Below the pieces are notes generated by a model. That model had not been told where the DNA came from. It did not search any database and saw only the letters and a program-made list of their open reading frames with translations. This document shows, one piece after another, positions 41,353 to 50,301 of a DNA stretch of 64,000 nucleotides. The stretch covers positions 1-64,000 of the forward strand of contig CAZEPJ010000009.1 of NCBI GenBank assembly GCA_964514105.1, read 5' to 3'. The stretch's first letter is position 1, and each line of letters begins with the position of its first letter. This DNA is from CAZEPJ01 sp964514105. Lineage in GTDB: Bacteria > Desulfobacterota > Desulfocorpusculales > Desulfocorpusculum. A program made the position numbers and the translations under genes.

Positions 41353-42696
41353 CTACTTCTTCTTGGGCTTGTTTGCCTCTTCGAACTTCTTGAGCAGGTC
41401 GTTGCCGGCCTTCACGGCGTCGTCCAGGCCCTGCTTGGCCCCCTTGGTTCCGGCGAAGATCGCCTCGAACTCGTTGTCCATGATCTCCCGGGTCTTGGCG
41501 TGATCCCCGAAACGCAGCCCCTTGGAGTTCTCCGTGGGCTTGTGGAGGGTCATCTGCTTGAGGGACGTCTCGGTCCCCGGGTTTTTCTCGTAGAAGCCCT
41601 GCTTCTTGGTCAGCTCGTAGGCCGCCAGGGTGATGGGCAGATATCCGGTTGCCTGGTGCCAGTCGGCCTGCACCTCGGGCCTGGACAGGTAATTCAGAAA
41701 GGCCGCAACCGCCTTGTATTCGTCTGGCTTGTGCCCCGCCAGGACCCACAGGCTCGCCCCTCCGATGATGGTGTTTTGGGGAGCGCCTTTCACATCCGGC
41801 CAATAGGGCAGCATGGCGGTGCCAAACTCGAACTTGCAGTTGGCCTTGATCCCTGCGTACCCGGCGGAGGATTCCGTGAGCATGGCCACCTCCCCCGAGT
41901 AGAACTTGGCTACGGCCTGATTCGTTCTCCCGCCATAGGCGAACACCTTTTCCCTCTGCCACTCGGCCAGCTGCTGGAAGTGTTTGACGTGCACGGGGCT
42001 GTTGAACGTGTACCGGGCATCCAGGCCGCCGAAGCCGTTGGCCTTGGTGCCGATGGGGACGTTGTGCCAGGCGCTGAAGTTCTCGATGTGGATCCACCCC
42101 GCCCAGCAAGTGGTGAACCCGGCCTGGCTCGCGCCGGCCGCCACCAGCTTCTTGGAGGCCTCGGCCACCTCCGGCCAGGTCTTGGGGGGCTTCTCCGGGT
42201 CGAGCCCCGCCTTCTTAAAGGCGTCCTTGTTGTAGTAGAGCACCGGCGTCGAGCTATTGAATGGCATGGAGAGCATCTTGCCGTCGGGCGTCGTGTAATA
42301 GCCGGTCACCGTCGGGAGGTAGGCGTTGGGGTCGAAAGGCAGGCCCGAGTCCTTCATGACCTGGTGCACGGGCTTCACGGCGCCCCTGGCGGCCATCATC
42401 GTGGCAGTTCCCACCTCGTAGATCTGAAGGATGTGCGGATGGGTCTTGGCGCGGAAGGCCGCGATGCCCGCATTCATGGTGTCGACGTAGCTTCCCTTGT
42501 ACGTGGCCACCACCTGATAGTCCTTCTGGGACTTGTTGAAGCCCTCACAGATGGCGTTGACCTTCTCCCCGAGGGCGCCGCCGTGGGCGTGCCACCAGTT
42601 GATGCTCACGGGCGCCGCGCTGACCAGGGCAGGGCAGAGCAGCAGGGCCGCGAGCACGGTTGTGAACGTGAACAAGCGTGAGCGTCTCACGGTCAT
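41353..42696 (-). CDS. ugpB: sn-glycerol-3-phosphate-binding periplasmic protein
   Basis: 447 aa. A signal peptide (MTVRRSRLFTFTTVLAALLL, cleavage near VSAA-PVS) is followed by INWWHAHGGALGEKVNAICE, the UgpB N-terminus, with conserved FNSSTPVLYYNKDAFKKAGL and GGASLWVLAGHKPDEY. The start at 42696 has AAAGGAG close upstream. A run of charged residues ends the protein (KKFEEANKPKKK). First gene of ugpBAEC-ugpQ. Confidence 0.92.
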   Translation of the reverse strand: MTVRRSRLFTFTTVLAALLLCPALVSAAPVSINWWHAHGGALGEKVNAICEGFNKSQKDYQVVATYKGSYVDTMNAGIAAFRAKTHPHILQIYEVGTATMMAARGAVKPVHQVMKDSGLPFDPNAYLPTVTGYYTTPDGKMLSMPFNSSTPVLYYNKDAFKKAGLDPEKPPKTWPEVAEASKKLVAAGASQAGFTTCWAGWIHIENFSAWHNVPIGTKANGFGGLDARYTFNSPVHVKHFQQLAEWQREKVFAYGGRTNQAVAKFYSGEVAMLTESSAGYAGIKANCKFEFGTAMLPYWPDVKGAPQNTIIGGASLWVLAGHKPDEYKAVAAFLNYLSRPEVQADWHQATGYLPITLAAYELTKKQGFYEKNPGTETSLKQMTLHKPTENSKGLRFGDHAKTREIMDNEFEAIFAGTKGAKQGLDDAVKAGNDLLKKFEEANKPKKK

Positions 42697-43041
42697 TCTC
42701 CTTTCTCTGGTTGGAGGTTGTCCCGACATCGCCCCTCCGGGGTGCCGGAGGAGTCGCCCAAGCATAGCGGACTGGCCAGTGACCAATCCCGGTTCGGGCC
42801 AGGCTGCCTGCAGGGAGGGAAAGGGTCCGGTTCACCCCGGAATCCGCCGAAAGGGAGTGTATGGGAGCGGGCCCACGGAAGTCAACACGATTTCGAGGCA
42901 TTTCCAAGGAGATTGGGATGCCCGTCTCGTAAAGGGGGCGTTCGCCCACGCGCACGCTTTGTGATTGAAGCACGTTTTCTGGCATAAGCAGGCTTCAGAG
43001 ATACCCCTGCGGTCCTCCCGTGGAAAGGGAGGCGGATTCTC
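42697..43041. other. Divergent intergenic region, ugpB / glycerophosphodiesterase pseudogene
   Basis: About 345 bp with no gene. It contains the ugp promoter (42856-42885), a perfect 7-bp hairpin with a 4-nt loop (42734-42751) inside the ugpB leader, and no recognisable pho box. Confidence 0.55.
42856..42885 (-). promoter_or_regulatory. Candidate promoter of the ugp operon
   Basis: Minus strand: TTGACT (42885-42880), 18-nt spacer, TACACT (42861-42856). It predicts a leader of about 150 nt containing the hairpin at 42734-42751. Confidence 0.42.
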
Positions 43042-44041
43042 ATGAGATCATGGCACCTGTGCATCGTACGCTTGCTGAGCCTTGCCGTCTTCTCCATGAC
43101 GCCCCTGGCCCCCGCCTTGAGCCTCGCCGAAGGCGCCCCCCGGACCGTCGCCCCATGGTCATCGGCCACCGTGGGGCAGCCGGCATGGCCCCGGAAAACA
43201 CCCTTGCAGCGTTTGAAAAGGCTTGTAACCTCGGGGTAGACGCGGTGGAGCTGGATGTCCTGGTGTCGGCCGACGGGGAGCTGATGGTACACCACGATTT
43301 CCGGCTCAAGCCGGAGATGACCCGCACGGCGGAAGGCTCGTGGCTATCGTCCATGCCCCCCCCCCCGGCCATCCGTGATCTCACCCTGGCCCAACTCAAG
43401 TCCTATGACGTGGGCCGCCTGAAACCGTCGACGGAGTATGCGGCCCGGTATCCGGACCAAGGGACGGCGGACGGCCAGCGCATCCCCACCCTGCGAGAGG
43501 TGGTCCATCTCCTCAAGGCGCGCTGCAGTGAAAGGACGCGCCTCTTCCTGGAGATCAAGACCACCCCCGAGGAGCCCGGCGCGACGCCTCAGCCCGAAAC
43601 GGTGGCGGACCAGGTCATGGGGCTCTTGAGGGAGGAAGGATTCGAGGGCCGAAGCCTCGTCCTCTCCTTTGATTGGCGGGCCTTGGTTCATATCCAGAAG
43701 GTGGCCCCCCGGATCCCCACGGTGTACTTGAGCCTGGTCAGCAGGGGGCTCGACAACGTCCAGCCCGGACGGCCCGGGCCATCGCCCTGGATGGCGGGCA
43801 TCGACGTGGACGATTTCAAGGGCTCTGTCCCCCAGGCGGTGAAGGCCGCGGGCGGCTCCATCTGGGCCCCGCACTTCAGGAACCTCTCCTCGGAATCTCT
43901 GGCAGAGGCCCGCAGGCTGGGGCTTCAGGTCTTTGTCTGGACCCCGACAGCCCAGCCGAGATGAGGCGGCTCATGGAGATGGGGGTGGACGGGATCATCA
44001 CCAACCGACCCGATATCCTGAAGCCCCTTCTCGGACGCTGA
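43042..44041 (+). pseudogene. Secreted glycerophosphodiester phosphodiesterase, interrupted by two frameshifts
   Basis: The reading frame moves twice. A signal peptide (MRSWHLCIVRLLSLAVFSMT) runs from 43042 in one frame. The catalytic domain (MVIGHRGAAGMAPENTLAAF, VELDVLVSADGELMVHHDF, LFLEIKTTPEE) continues in a second frame, and the C-terminal block PAEMRRLMEMGVDGIITNRP ends in a third. Each break sits in a run of C (43136-43141 and 43942-43945), and adding one C at each restores a full periplasmic enzyme of about 333 aa. Either the gene is decayed or both are base-calling errors. An ATG at 43155 could still give a leaderless truncated protein. Confidence 0.75.
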
Positions 44042-44089
44042 AAAGAAAACGCCCCCTCCCGCGGGGCGACACCCCGGCAGGGGGGGGCG
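44041..44089 (-). terminator. Intrinsic terminator of the lactate operon
   Basis: Minus strand: a GC-rich hairpin (CGCCCCCC / GGGGGCG arms with an inner stem) followed directly by TTTTCTTTT. It starts about 30 nt after the dehydrogenase stop and overlaps the end of the converging phosphodiesterase gene. Confidence 0.75.
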
Positions 44090-44119
44090 AGGAAGACCCC
44101 GTCCTGTGCCCGCAAGCCC

Positions 44120-46609
44120 CTACTTCAACGCCTCGGCCAGGACGTCGCTCAGCTCCTTCACCGCGATCTTGCCGGTCTTGGCGCTGGTGGCCGCCTTGCG
44201 CAGCACCTGCTCGCAGGTGGGGCACGAGGTCACCACGGTGTCGGCCCCCGTGTCGATGGCCTCCTGGATCCTGGCCGCGGAGATGTCCGAGGACATGGCC
44301 TGGTCGCTGGTCAGGATGCCGCCGCCCCCGCCGCAGCAAAGCGACTGGCTGCGGTTGTGCTTCATCTCCACCAGGTTGTACCCCAGGGCCTTGAGGATCT
44401 CCCGGGGCTCCTCGGTGATCTTGAGGCCGCGGGACATGTCGCACGAGTCGTGATAGGTGACCGTCTTGCCCGCGGGCGTGATGGGCCGGTCCTTGAGTCG
44501 GTCCGCCAAAACCTGCATGAAGTGCTTGGCCGGGAAGCCGTATTCCTCGTGGAGGAAGAGGGCGCATGACGGGCAGAACGTCACCATCTCCTTGGATTGG
44601 AACTTGTCCAGAAACCGCCTCTTGTACTCATCCAGCGACTTCTGGAAGCCCAGGACCGACATGGGATAGCCGCAGCACAGTCCCCCCTCCACCTGGGCGG
44701 GGATCCCCAGCTTGTCCATGATCTTCAGGTATTTCTTGGTCTTGTTCATGCGCGAGCCGTACTGGCATCCCAAAAACACCACCGTGTCCCCCTGGGTGGC
44801 CGGCACCTCCATGGCCTCGTCGCCGTAAATGTTCCCCGTTCGCATGATGTTCTCGATGAGGGCCCGGTGGGTGTCGTAGGCCAAACCGCAGTCCACCAGC
44901 TCGACGCGGGCCGCCCGGACGAGGCTCGGGGTGTCGATCCCCGAGGGGCACCGCCTGAGGCAATCCCCGCACAACACGCACTGGAAGAGACGCTCCGCGA
45001 CGGACTCGTCCTTCTGGATCTCCCCGGTGACCACGCCGTAAGCCAGGGCCACCTTGCCCCGGGGGCTCACCGAATCCCACCCCTCTGCGCACTGGATGCC
45101 CGGGCACACCCCCTTGCAGTACCCGCACTGGGTGCAGGTGATGGTGTCCTGAAACTTGCTCTCCAGCCCCTCCGTCCCCGTCGGGACCTCGAAGGGATAC
45201 CTCAGGTCCGTGACGAAGCCCTCCTCCCAGTCCATGAGCTTCTTGGGGTTCATGATGTTCTTGGGGTCCAGGGCCCGCTTGATGGCCTTCATGGCCTTGA
45301 CGGCCCCCGCCTTCTCCTTGTGCAAAAAGGGAGCCTTGGTGATGCCGATTCCGTGCTCCCCCGTGGTGGTGCCGCCCAGGGCCAGGACCGCGTCGTACAT
45401 GCGCGGGACGGCCTCCTCGGCCTGCTTCCAGTGCTCGGGCTTGGTGGGGTCCATGAGGACCTTGGTGTGAAGGTTGCCCGTGGCGGCGTGGCCGTACGCC
45501 GGGATGAGGATGTCGTACTGGTCGGCGATCTCCTGGAAAGCCATGAGGGCCTTGGGCACGTTGTAGATGGGGACCGCCATGTCGTCGGCCAGCATGACCG
45601 TCTTGAACTCCTCCCGGAGGATGCTCAGGGAGGGGATCATCTCCTTGCGGCCCTTCCAGAGGGTCTCGATGCGCTTGGGATCCTCGGTGAACTCGGTCTT
45701 GAACGCGCCGCTCTCCTGGCAAACCTTGCCCACCGTCTCGATCTCCTGCCCCACCACATTGGCGTGGCCGTCCACCTCGATCAGGAGCATGCCCGCGCAT
45801 TCGGGAAGCCCCATATTCTTGGCCTTGTTCACGGCCTTGATGGAGACGCCCGTCATGATCTCGATCTGGGAAGGGATCATCCCGTGGCGCACAATGTTGG
45901 CCACGCACTCGCCGGTCTTCTCCAGGTCCTCGAAGAACGCCGCGCAGGCTGCCCGCGCCGCGGGCTTGGGGGCGATCTTCATGACGATCTCGGTGATGAT
46001 CCCCAGGGTCCCCTCCATGCCGCAGAAGAACTTCTCGAACTGGAAGCCGCTGGAGCTCACGGGGGTGCGGGTCCCCACGTCGATGACATCCCCCGTGGGC
46101 AGCACCACGGTCAGCCCCAGGACGTAGTCGCGGGTGGCGCCGTACTTGAGGGCATATCCCCCCGATGAGTTGTGCCCCACCATGCCCCCCAGGGTGGCCA
46201 CCTCGCTGGAAGCGGGGCCTGGGATGAAGAAGCCGTGGGCCTTGAGGGCGTCGTTGAACCGGTCGCACACCACGCCCGGCTCCACCACGGCGTACAGGCC
46301 GTCGACCCGGATCTCCCGGATCTGCTTCATCCCCTGCATGTCCACCACGATGCCGCCCACGATGGGCACCGCCGCGCCCACCAGTCCTGTGCCGGCTCCA
46401 CGGGGGACCAACGGGATCTCCTGCTCGTTGGCCAGCTCCACGATCTTCTGGACCTGGACCGTGTCCATGGGCCGGACAACGGCATCGGGCATGTGCCGGT
46501 GGATGCCGGCATCGAACGAATAGACGTAGAGCTCGGCAGTCCTCGTGCTGCAGTTCTTCTCACCGACGATGTTCACCAGCCTGTCGACGATCTCCGGTTT
46601 CAGCGCCAT
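44120..46609 (-). CDS. FAD/Fe-S D-2-hydroxyacid (D-lactate or glycolate) dehydrogenase, GlcD-GlcF fusion
   Basis: 829 aa. Residues about 1-460 are a GlcD/Dld-type FAD domain (LVPRGAGTGLVGAAVPIVGG, VGHNSSGGYALKYGATRDYV, GEHGIGITKAPFL). Residues about 480-829 are a GlcF-like iron-sulfur part with two ferredoxin motifs (CTQCGYCKGVCP, CVLCGDCLRRCP) and CCG domains (GGLCCGYPMS, SLCCGGGGGILTS). The ATG at 46609 is preferred over a GTG three codons upstream. It oxidises D-lactate or a similar acid and passes electrons to quinone or a cytochrome. It is followed by a strong terminator and preceded 91 bp by larA. Confidence 0.9.
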   Translation of the reverse strand: MALKPEIVDRLVNIVGEKNCSTRTAELYVYSFDAGIHRHMPDAVVRPMDTVQVQKIVELANEQEIPLVPRGAGTGLVGAAVPIVGGIVVDMQGMKQIREIRVDGLYAVVEPGVVCDRFNDALKAHGFFIPGPASSEVATLGGMVGHNSSGGYALKYGATRDYVLGLTVVLPTGDVIDVGTRTPVSSSGFQFEKFFCGMEGTLGIITEIVMKIAPKPAARAACAAFFEDLEKTGECVANIVRHGMIPSQIEIMTGVSIKAVNKAKNMGLPECAGMLLIEVDGHANVVGQEIETVGKVCQESGAFKTEFTEDPKRIETLWKGRKEMIPSLSILREEFKTVMLADDMAVPIYNVPKALMAFQEIADQYDILIPAYGHAATGNLHTKVLMDPTKPEHWKQAEEAVPRMYDAVLALGGTTTGEHGIGITKAPFLHKEKAGAVKAMKAIKRALDPKNIMNPKKLMDWEEGFVTDLRYPFEVPTGTEGLESKFQDTITCTQCGYCKGVCPGIQCAEGWDSVSPRGKVALAYGVVTGEIQKDESVAERLFQCVLCGDCLRRCPSGIDTPSLVRAARVELVDCGLAYDTHRALIENIMRTGNIYGDEAMEVPATQGDTVVFLGCQYGSRMNKTKKYLKIMDKLGIPAQVEGGLCCGYPMSVLGFQKSLDEYKRRFLDKFQSKEMVTFCPSCALFLHEEYGFPAKHFMQVLADRLKDRPITPAGKTVTYHDSCDMSRGLKITEEPREILKALGYNLVEMKHNRSQSLCCGGGGGILTSDQAMSSDISAARIQEAIDTGADTVVTSCPTCEQVLRKAATSAKTGKIAVKELSDVLAEALK

Positions 46610-46700
46610 CTCTCCCACACTCCTCTCGGATTTGAACAGGGTCCCCTGCGGGGCCCCAATTGGAAGGTCCGGGGTCGGGATCGCCCGGCCGACGGATCGC

Positions 46701-47948
46701 TCAACCGATCATGGGGACCGTGATGGAGCCGTCCATGAGGAACAGGACCTTGGCATCCTTGCCCTTGGCCGCCAGCGCCTCGTCCAGGGCCTTCTGCGCG
46801 TCGTTGAACGGGCGCATGAAGACGGCCCGAAGGTCGGCCTCAGGCAGATCGGTCACGGCCCACATGTCCGCCCACAGGGCGATCTCGGCCATCTTGGCCG
46901 CCTTGTGGTAGCCGAGCTTGTACCCCAAGTCGATGGTCTCCAGCGCGCGTCTGGGATCGCCCCCGGCGCTCGCCAGCAGGTCGAAGAAGGCCTTCTCTCC
47001 GATGCCGGTGCGGCACTTGCTCACCATGATGAGGATGCCGCCTTCCTTGAGGGCCAGCTTGCCGCTTTCCAGGGCCTTCTGGGACTGGTAGAGATCCACG
47101 TCCATGGGATAGGGCGCCACGGACACCACGATGTCGGCCTTCTGGGGGATGGTCACGCAGAACAACTCGTTGGCCTTTTCGATGGCCCCCTCCAGGGAGG
47201 CGTGGATATCCCCCGTGGTCGCCCCGTAGATGCGGCGGTCCTTGTCCAGGACCACCTGGATGGAGAAGATGGGCTTCCCCTCCACGCTCTTCAATGCGTC
47301 GATCATGTCCTCGTGGACCGGATTGCCCGCCAGGGCCAGGCTCTTGGCCTGGGGGCGGATGGCGTACTTGTGGTTCTGCTCGATGGTCTTGTACGAGGCG
47401 ATGCCCGGCAGGAAGGACTTCCTGCCCCCGGTGTACCCCCCGAAGTAGTGGGGCTCCACGGAGCTGATGGCTACGAGCTTGTCCGCCCGGACACCGTGGT
47501 GGTTCACGAACATCTCGGTGCCGTTGGTCGACGTCCCCAGGTGGACCATTTCGGCGTCGTTGCGGGAGTCGTGCACGTAGATCCGGTCCCGGAACTCCTG
47601 GTACAAGGGTCCGAAAATGAAGCGGTACTCCTCCCCCGTGGGGGCCCGGTGGCAGCCGGTGGCCACGATGAACCGGGCGTTGATCTTGCGCAGTTTGTCC
47701 TGGATGATCTCCAGGACCTTGGCCGTGGGGGTCGGGCGGGTGCCGTCGTTGACGATGAAGAGCACTTCCTTGGCGTTCTCGATGAAGGCGTCGAAAGAGG
47801 GGCCTCCCACGGGGTTGGCCAGCGCTCCGACCAGCGTCTCCCGCTCGGGGCCGGTCTTGACCTCGTTGGGATGATACACCCCCAGGACGTTTCCGTCGGG
47901 GACCCGCACCAAGACCTCTCCCTGGCCGTACGGAACGCGGATGTCCAT
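46701..47948 (-). CDS. larA: LarA-family nickel-pincer lactate racemase homologue
   Basis: 415 aa. Matches LarA: NDGTRPTPTAKVLEIIQ, the first histidine in VATGCHRAPTGEE, and the VEPHYFGGYTGGRKSFLPGI block, which holds the second histidine and the lysine to which the nickel-pincer cofactor is attached. GAGAGGTGG precedes the ATG. The cofactor genes larB, larC and larE are not in the window. With the dehydrogenase downstream it would convert L- to D-lactate for oxidation, though LarA relatives can act on other 2-hydroxyacids. Confidence 0.87.
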   Translation of the reverse strand: MDIRVPYGQGEVLVRVPDGNVLGVYHPNEVKTGPERETLVGALANPVGGPSFDAFIENAKEVLFIVNDGTRPTPTAKVLEIIQDKLRKINARFIVATGCHRAPTGEEYRFIFGPLYQEFRDRIYVHDSRNDAEMVHLGTSTNGTEMFVNHHGVRADKLVAISSVEPHYFGGYTGGRKSFLPGIASYKTIEQNHKYAIRPQAKSLALAGNPVHEDMIDALKSVEGKPIFSIQVVLDKDRRIYGATTGDIHASLEGAIEKANELFCVTIPQKADIVVSVAPYPMDVDLYQSQKALESGKLALKEGGILIMVSKCRTGIGEKAFFDLLASAGGDPRRALETIDLGYKLGYHKAAKMAEIALWADMWAVTDLPEADLRAVFMRPFNDAQKALDEALAAKGKDAKVLFLMDGSITVPMIG

Positions 47949-48059
47949 GATCCACCTCTCGTGGGAAGCAAGACTCGCATCTCTGAGGTTAGAATGTAAA
48001 GGGAGACACCGGGGGCCGCCCCGTCCCCACCGCCGCGCCTCGCCGTCCCGATCCCGGGA

Positions 48060-48482
48060 CTACTTTTTCGCGTGCTTGCTGATCTCTTCCCTGAGCCAGG
48101 CGACTGCCGCGTCGCCCTGCATGAGGTTGCCCAACTCGGAGGGGTCGCTCATCTTGATCTTGAAGATCCAACCTTCGCCGTGGACGTCCCGGTTGATGAC
48201 CGTAGGGTCATCCTCCACAGCCTCGTTTCTCTCCGTCACGTCGCCCGATACGGGGGCGTAGAGCTTGCCGAGCCACTTGCCGGTCTCAATGGTCCCGACG
48301 CGCTCGCCCTGCTCCACCGTGTCCCCCTCTTCGGGCATGTCCACGAAACTGATATCCCCCGCCAGCTTCTGAGCGAAGTCCGTGATCCCCACGACCGCGA
48401 CATCTCCCTCCACCCGCGCCCACATGTGCTCCTTGTGATAGTACAACGCATCCGGCATCTCGTATCCATCCACCGTCGCCAT
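48060..48482 (-). CDS. GcvH-like lipoyl-carrier protein
   Basis: 140 aa. The fold and length fit the glycine-cleavage H protein (YYHKEHMWARVEGDVAVVGI, TDFAQKLAGDISFVDMPEEG, YAPVSGDVTERNEA, GWIFKIKM). The lipoyl lysine motif reads ETGKWLG, where classical GcvH has ESVKAAS; the lysine is kept. No gcvT, gcvP or lipoate ligase is nearby, so it may serve another lipoate-dependent system such as the sulfur-oxidising LbpA type. It lies 111 bp upstream of larA on the same strand. Confidence 0.82.
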   Translation of the reverse strand: MATVDGYEMPDALYYHKEHMWARVEGDVAVVGITDFAQKLAGDISFVDMPEEGDTVEQGERVGTIETGKWLGKLYAPVSGDVTERNEAVEDDPTVINRDVHGEGWIFKIKMSDPSELGNLMQGDAAVAWLREEISKHAKK

Positions 48483-48705
48483 CGCTCACCTCCTAGGGAT
48501 CGTTTGCGGGAAGAACCGAACGGCCCGAGCTGCCGCCGCAGACATGATGAAATTATACCGAGGTGCGACGCAGGGTGTCAATTTGGCCCGGCCCGGCGGT
48601 CTGCGGCGGGCAGGCTTGATTTTTCCCGGCCGCGGCGTTGAAATGAGGCGGACGCGGGGTGCGCCCGGCGCCCTGGCCGAGGGGGCCGCACGGGGAGATA
48701 CGGGG

Positions 48706-49035
48706 ATGAGGGGAACACGGCGAACCAGCAGGACTCGGGAGGGACAGGAGGCCGCCTGGGTCTCGCACGACGCGCTGCGCCGCGAAAAGGAGCGCGCCCG
48801 GGAGCTGCGTCACACGCCGTGGTGGCGGCGCAAGGTGGCGCGCGGGATCTGCCATTACTGCGGAGGGCACTTCCCCCCCGGAGAACTCACCCTGGACCAC
48901 GTGGTTCCGCTGGCCCGCGGCGGGCGAAGCACGCGCAGCAACTGCGTGTCGAGCTGCAAGGCGTGCAACACCAAGAAGCATTCCCTGTTGCCCCTGGAAT
49001 GGGAGGAATACCTCAAGGGCCTTGAGGAGCGATAG
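48706..49035 (+). CDS. HNH endonuclease-domain protein
   Basis: About 110 aa from the ATG at 48706 (GGGGAGAT upstream); the frame is open back to 48544, and an earlier ATG at 48643 is possible. It has a basic N-terminus (RREKERARELRHTPWWRRKV), then a zinc-bound HNH core: CHYCGGHFPPGELTLDHVVP, LARGG, CVSSCKACNTKK. The motif order C-x2-C, DH, N, C-x2-C is complete. Such small solo HNH proteins are common and their targets unknown. It is divergent from the GcvH-like gene. Confidence 0.8.
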   Translation: MRGTRRTSRTREGQEAAWVSHDALRREKERARELRHTPWWRRKVARGICHYCGGHFPPGELTLDHVVPLARGGRSTRSNCVSSCKACNTKKHSLLPLEWEEYLKGLEER

Positions 49036-49090
49036 GCACGCCCCCCCCGCGGCTCCGAAAGGGCGGCCGGAGGGGCGGCCCTCCCCGGGG

Positions 49091-50164
49091 CTACGCCACC
49101 GGCTCGACCCAGCCGTGGGGATCGGGATGGTCGCCGTACTGGATGCCCGTCAGCTCGTCGTACAGTCGCCGGGACAGATCGCCCACCTTCCCGCCGTTGA
49201 CCTCGAAGATCTCGCCTTTGAAAGAGACCTCGCCCACCGGAGAGATGACGGCGGCCGTGCCCGTGGCGAACATCTCCCTGAGCCGGCCGGCGCGGATGGC
49301 CTCGATCACTTCCTCGATGCGGATCTGGCGCTCCTGGACGGGGATCCACCAATCCCGGGCGAGCTGGATGACCGAGTCCCGGGTGATGCCGGGCAGGATG
49401 CTCCCTCCCAGGGGCGGCGTCACCAGATCGTCGTCCAGGAGGAAGAAGATGTTGCTGGTGCCCACCTCCTCGACGAAGCTGCGGTGGACTGCGTCCAACC
49501 ACAGGACCTGGGTATACCCCTTGGCGTGGGCCTCCTCCATGGCCAAAAGGCTCGCTGCGTAATTCCCGGAGGTCTTGGCCTCCCCCACGCCACCCCGCAC
49601 GGCCCGAACGTACGAGTCCTCCACCAGGATCTTGGTGGGGTTGAATCCGCCGGGATAGTACGCACCCACCGGTCCGGTCATGATGTAGAAGAGGTATTCG
49701 GGGGAGACCTTGACACCCAGGGCCCCCTCGGTGGCGATCATGGTGGGCCGGATGTACAGGGACGCCCCCCTGGTGCGGGGGATCCAGTCTCGATCCAGCC
49801 TCAGCAGGGCCTTGAGGGCCTCCAGGGTGAAGGGGACGTCCACCTCGGGCATGCAAAGCCGCCGGGCGGAGCGGTTGAGGCGATGGAGATTGTCCCGGGG
49901 GCGAAAAAGCTGGATGCCGCCGTCGGAGCGCCGGTATGCCTTGAGCCCCTCAAACACCTCCTGGCCGTAATGAAGGACCAGGGCGGCGGGGTCGAGGGGG
50001 ATGGGCCCGTACGGGACAATGCGTGGGTTACACCACCCCGCCCCCTCGCGGTAGTTCATCTGGAAGACGTGGTCCGAGAAATGGACGCCGAAGCCCAGTT
50101 TGCCTTCGTCCTGCGGTCTTGGACGGGCCTTGGCAGGCCCCACCTTGCGGATCTTGATCTTCAT
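49091..50164 (-). CDS. ilvE: Branched-chain amino acid aminotransferase
   Basis: 357 aa, fold-type IV PLP enzyme. LHYGQEVFEGLKAYRRSDGG, LYIRPTMIATEGALGVKVSP, the PLP lysine in GEAKTSGNYAASL, VEEVGTSNIFFLLDDDLVTP and LPGITRDSVI are all typical of class II BCATs. The start at 50164 has GGAGTGGAGAG upstream. It transfers the amino group between leucine, isoleucine or valine and 2-oxoglutarate. It is the last gene of the run starting at rpsF, 137 bp after trxB. Confidence 0.92.
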   Translation of the reverse strand: MKIKIRKVGPAKARPRPQDEGKLGFGVHFSDHVFQMNYREGAGWCNPRIVPYGPIPLDPAALVLHYGQEVFEGLKAYRRSDGGIQLFRPRDNLHRLNRSARRLCMPEVDVPFTLEALKALLRLDRDWIPRTRGASLYIRPTMIATEGALGVKVSPEYLFYIMTGPVGAYYPGGFNPTKILVEDSYVRAVRGGVGEAKTSGNYAASLLAMEEAHAKGYTQVLWLDAVHRSFVEEVGTSNIFFLLDDDLVTPPLGGSILPGITRDSVIQLARDWWIPVQERQIRIEEVIEAIRAGRLREMFATGTAAVISPVGEVSFKGEIFEVNGGKVGDLSRRLYDELTGIQYGDHPDPHGWVEPVA

Positions 50165-50301
50165 CTCTCCACTCCTCAAGCCGATTGGCCCCGCCGTCCG
50201 CGCCGCCCCCCGGGGCGTTGGCGACGACCCGCGCCCAGGCGCCCGGGTCCGAGGGCCTCATGGGGCCGGCGGGCGCCCGGGGGCGCCGCTCCAAAAGGGG
50301 A

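Noticed and set aside
48045..48060. GTCCCGATCCCGGGAC palindrome at the end of the GcvH-like gene as a terminator
   Set aside because: The stem is only 6 bp and no T-run follows; not enough for a terminator call.
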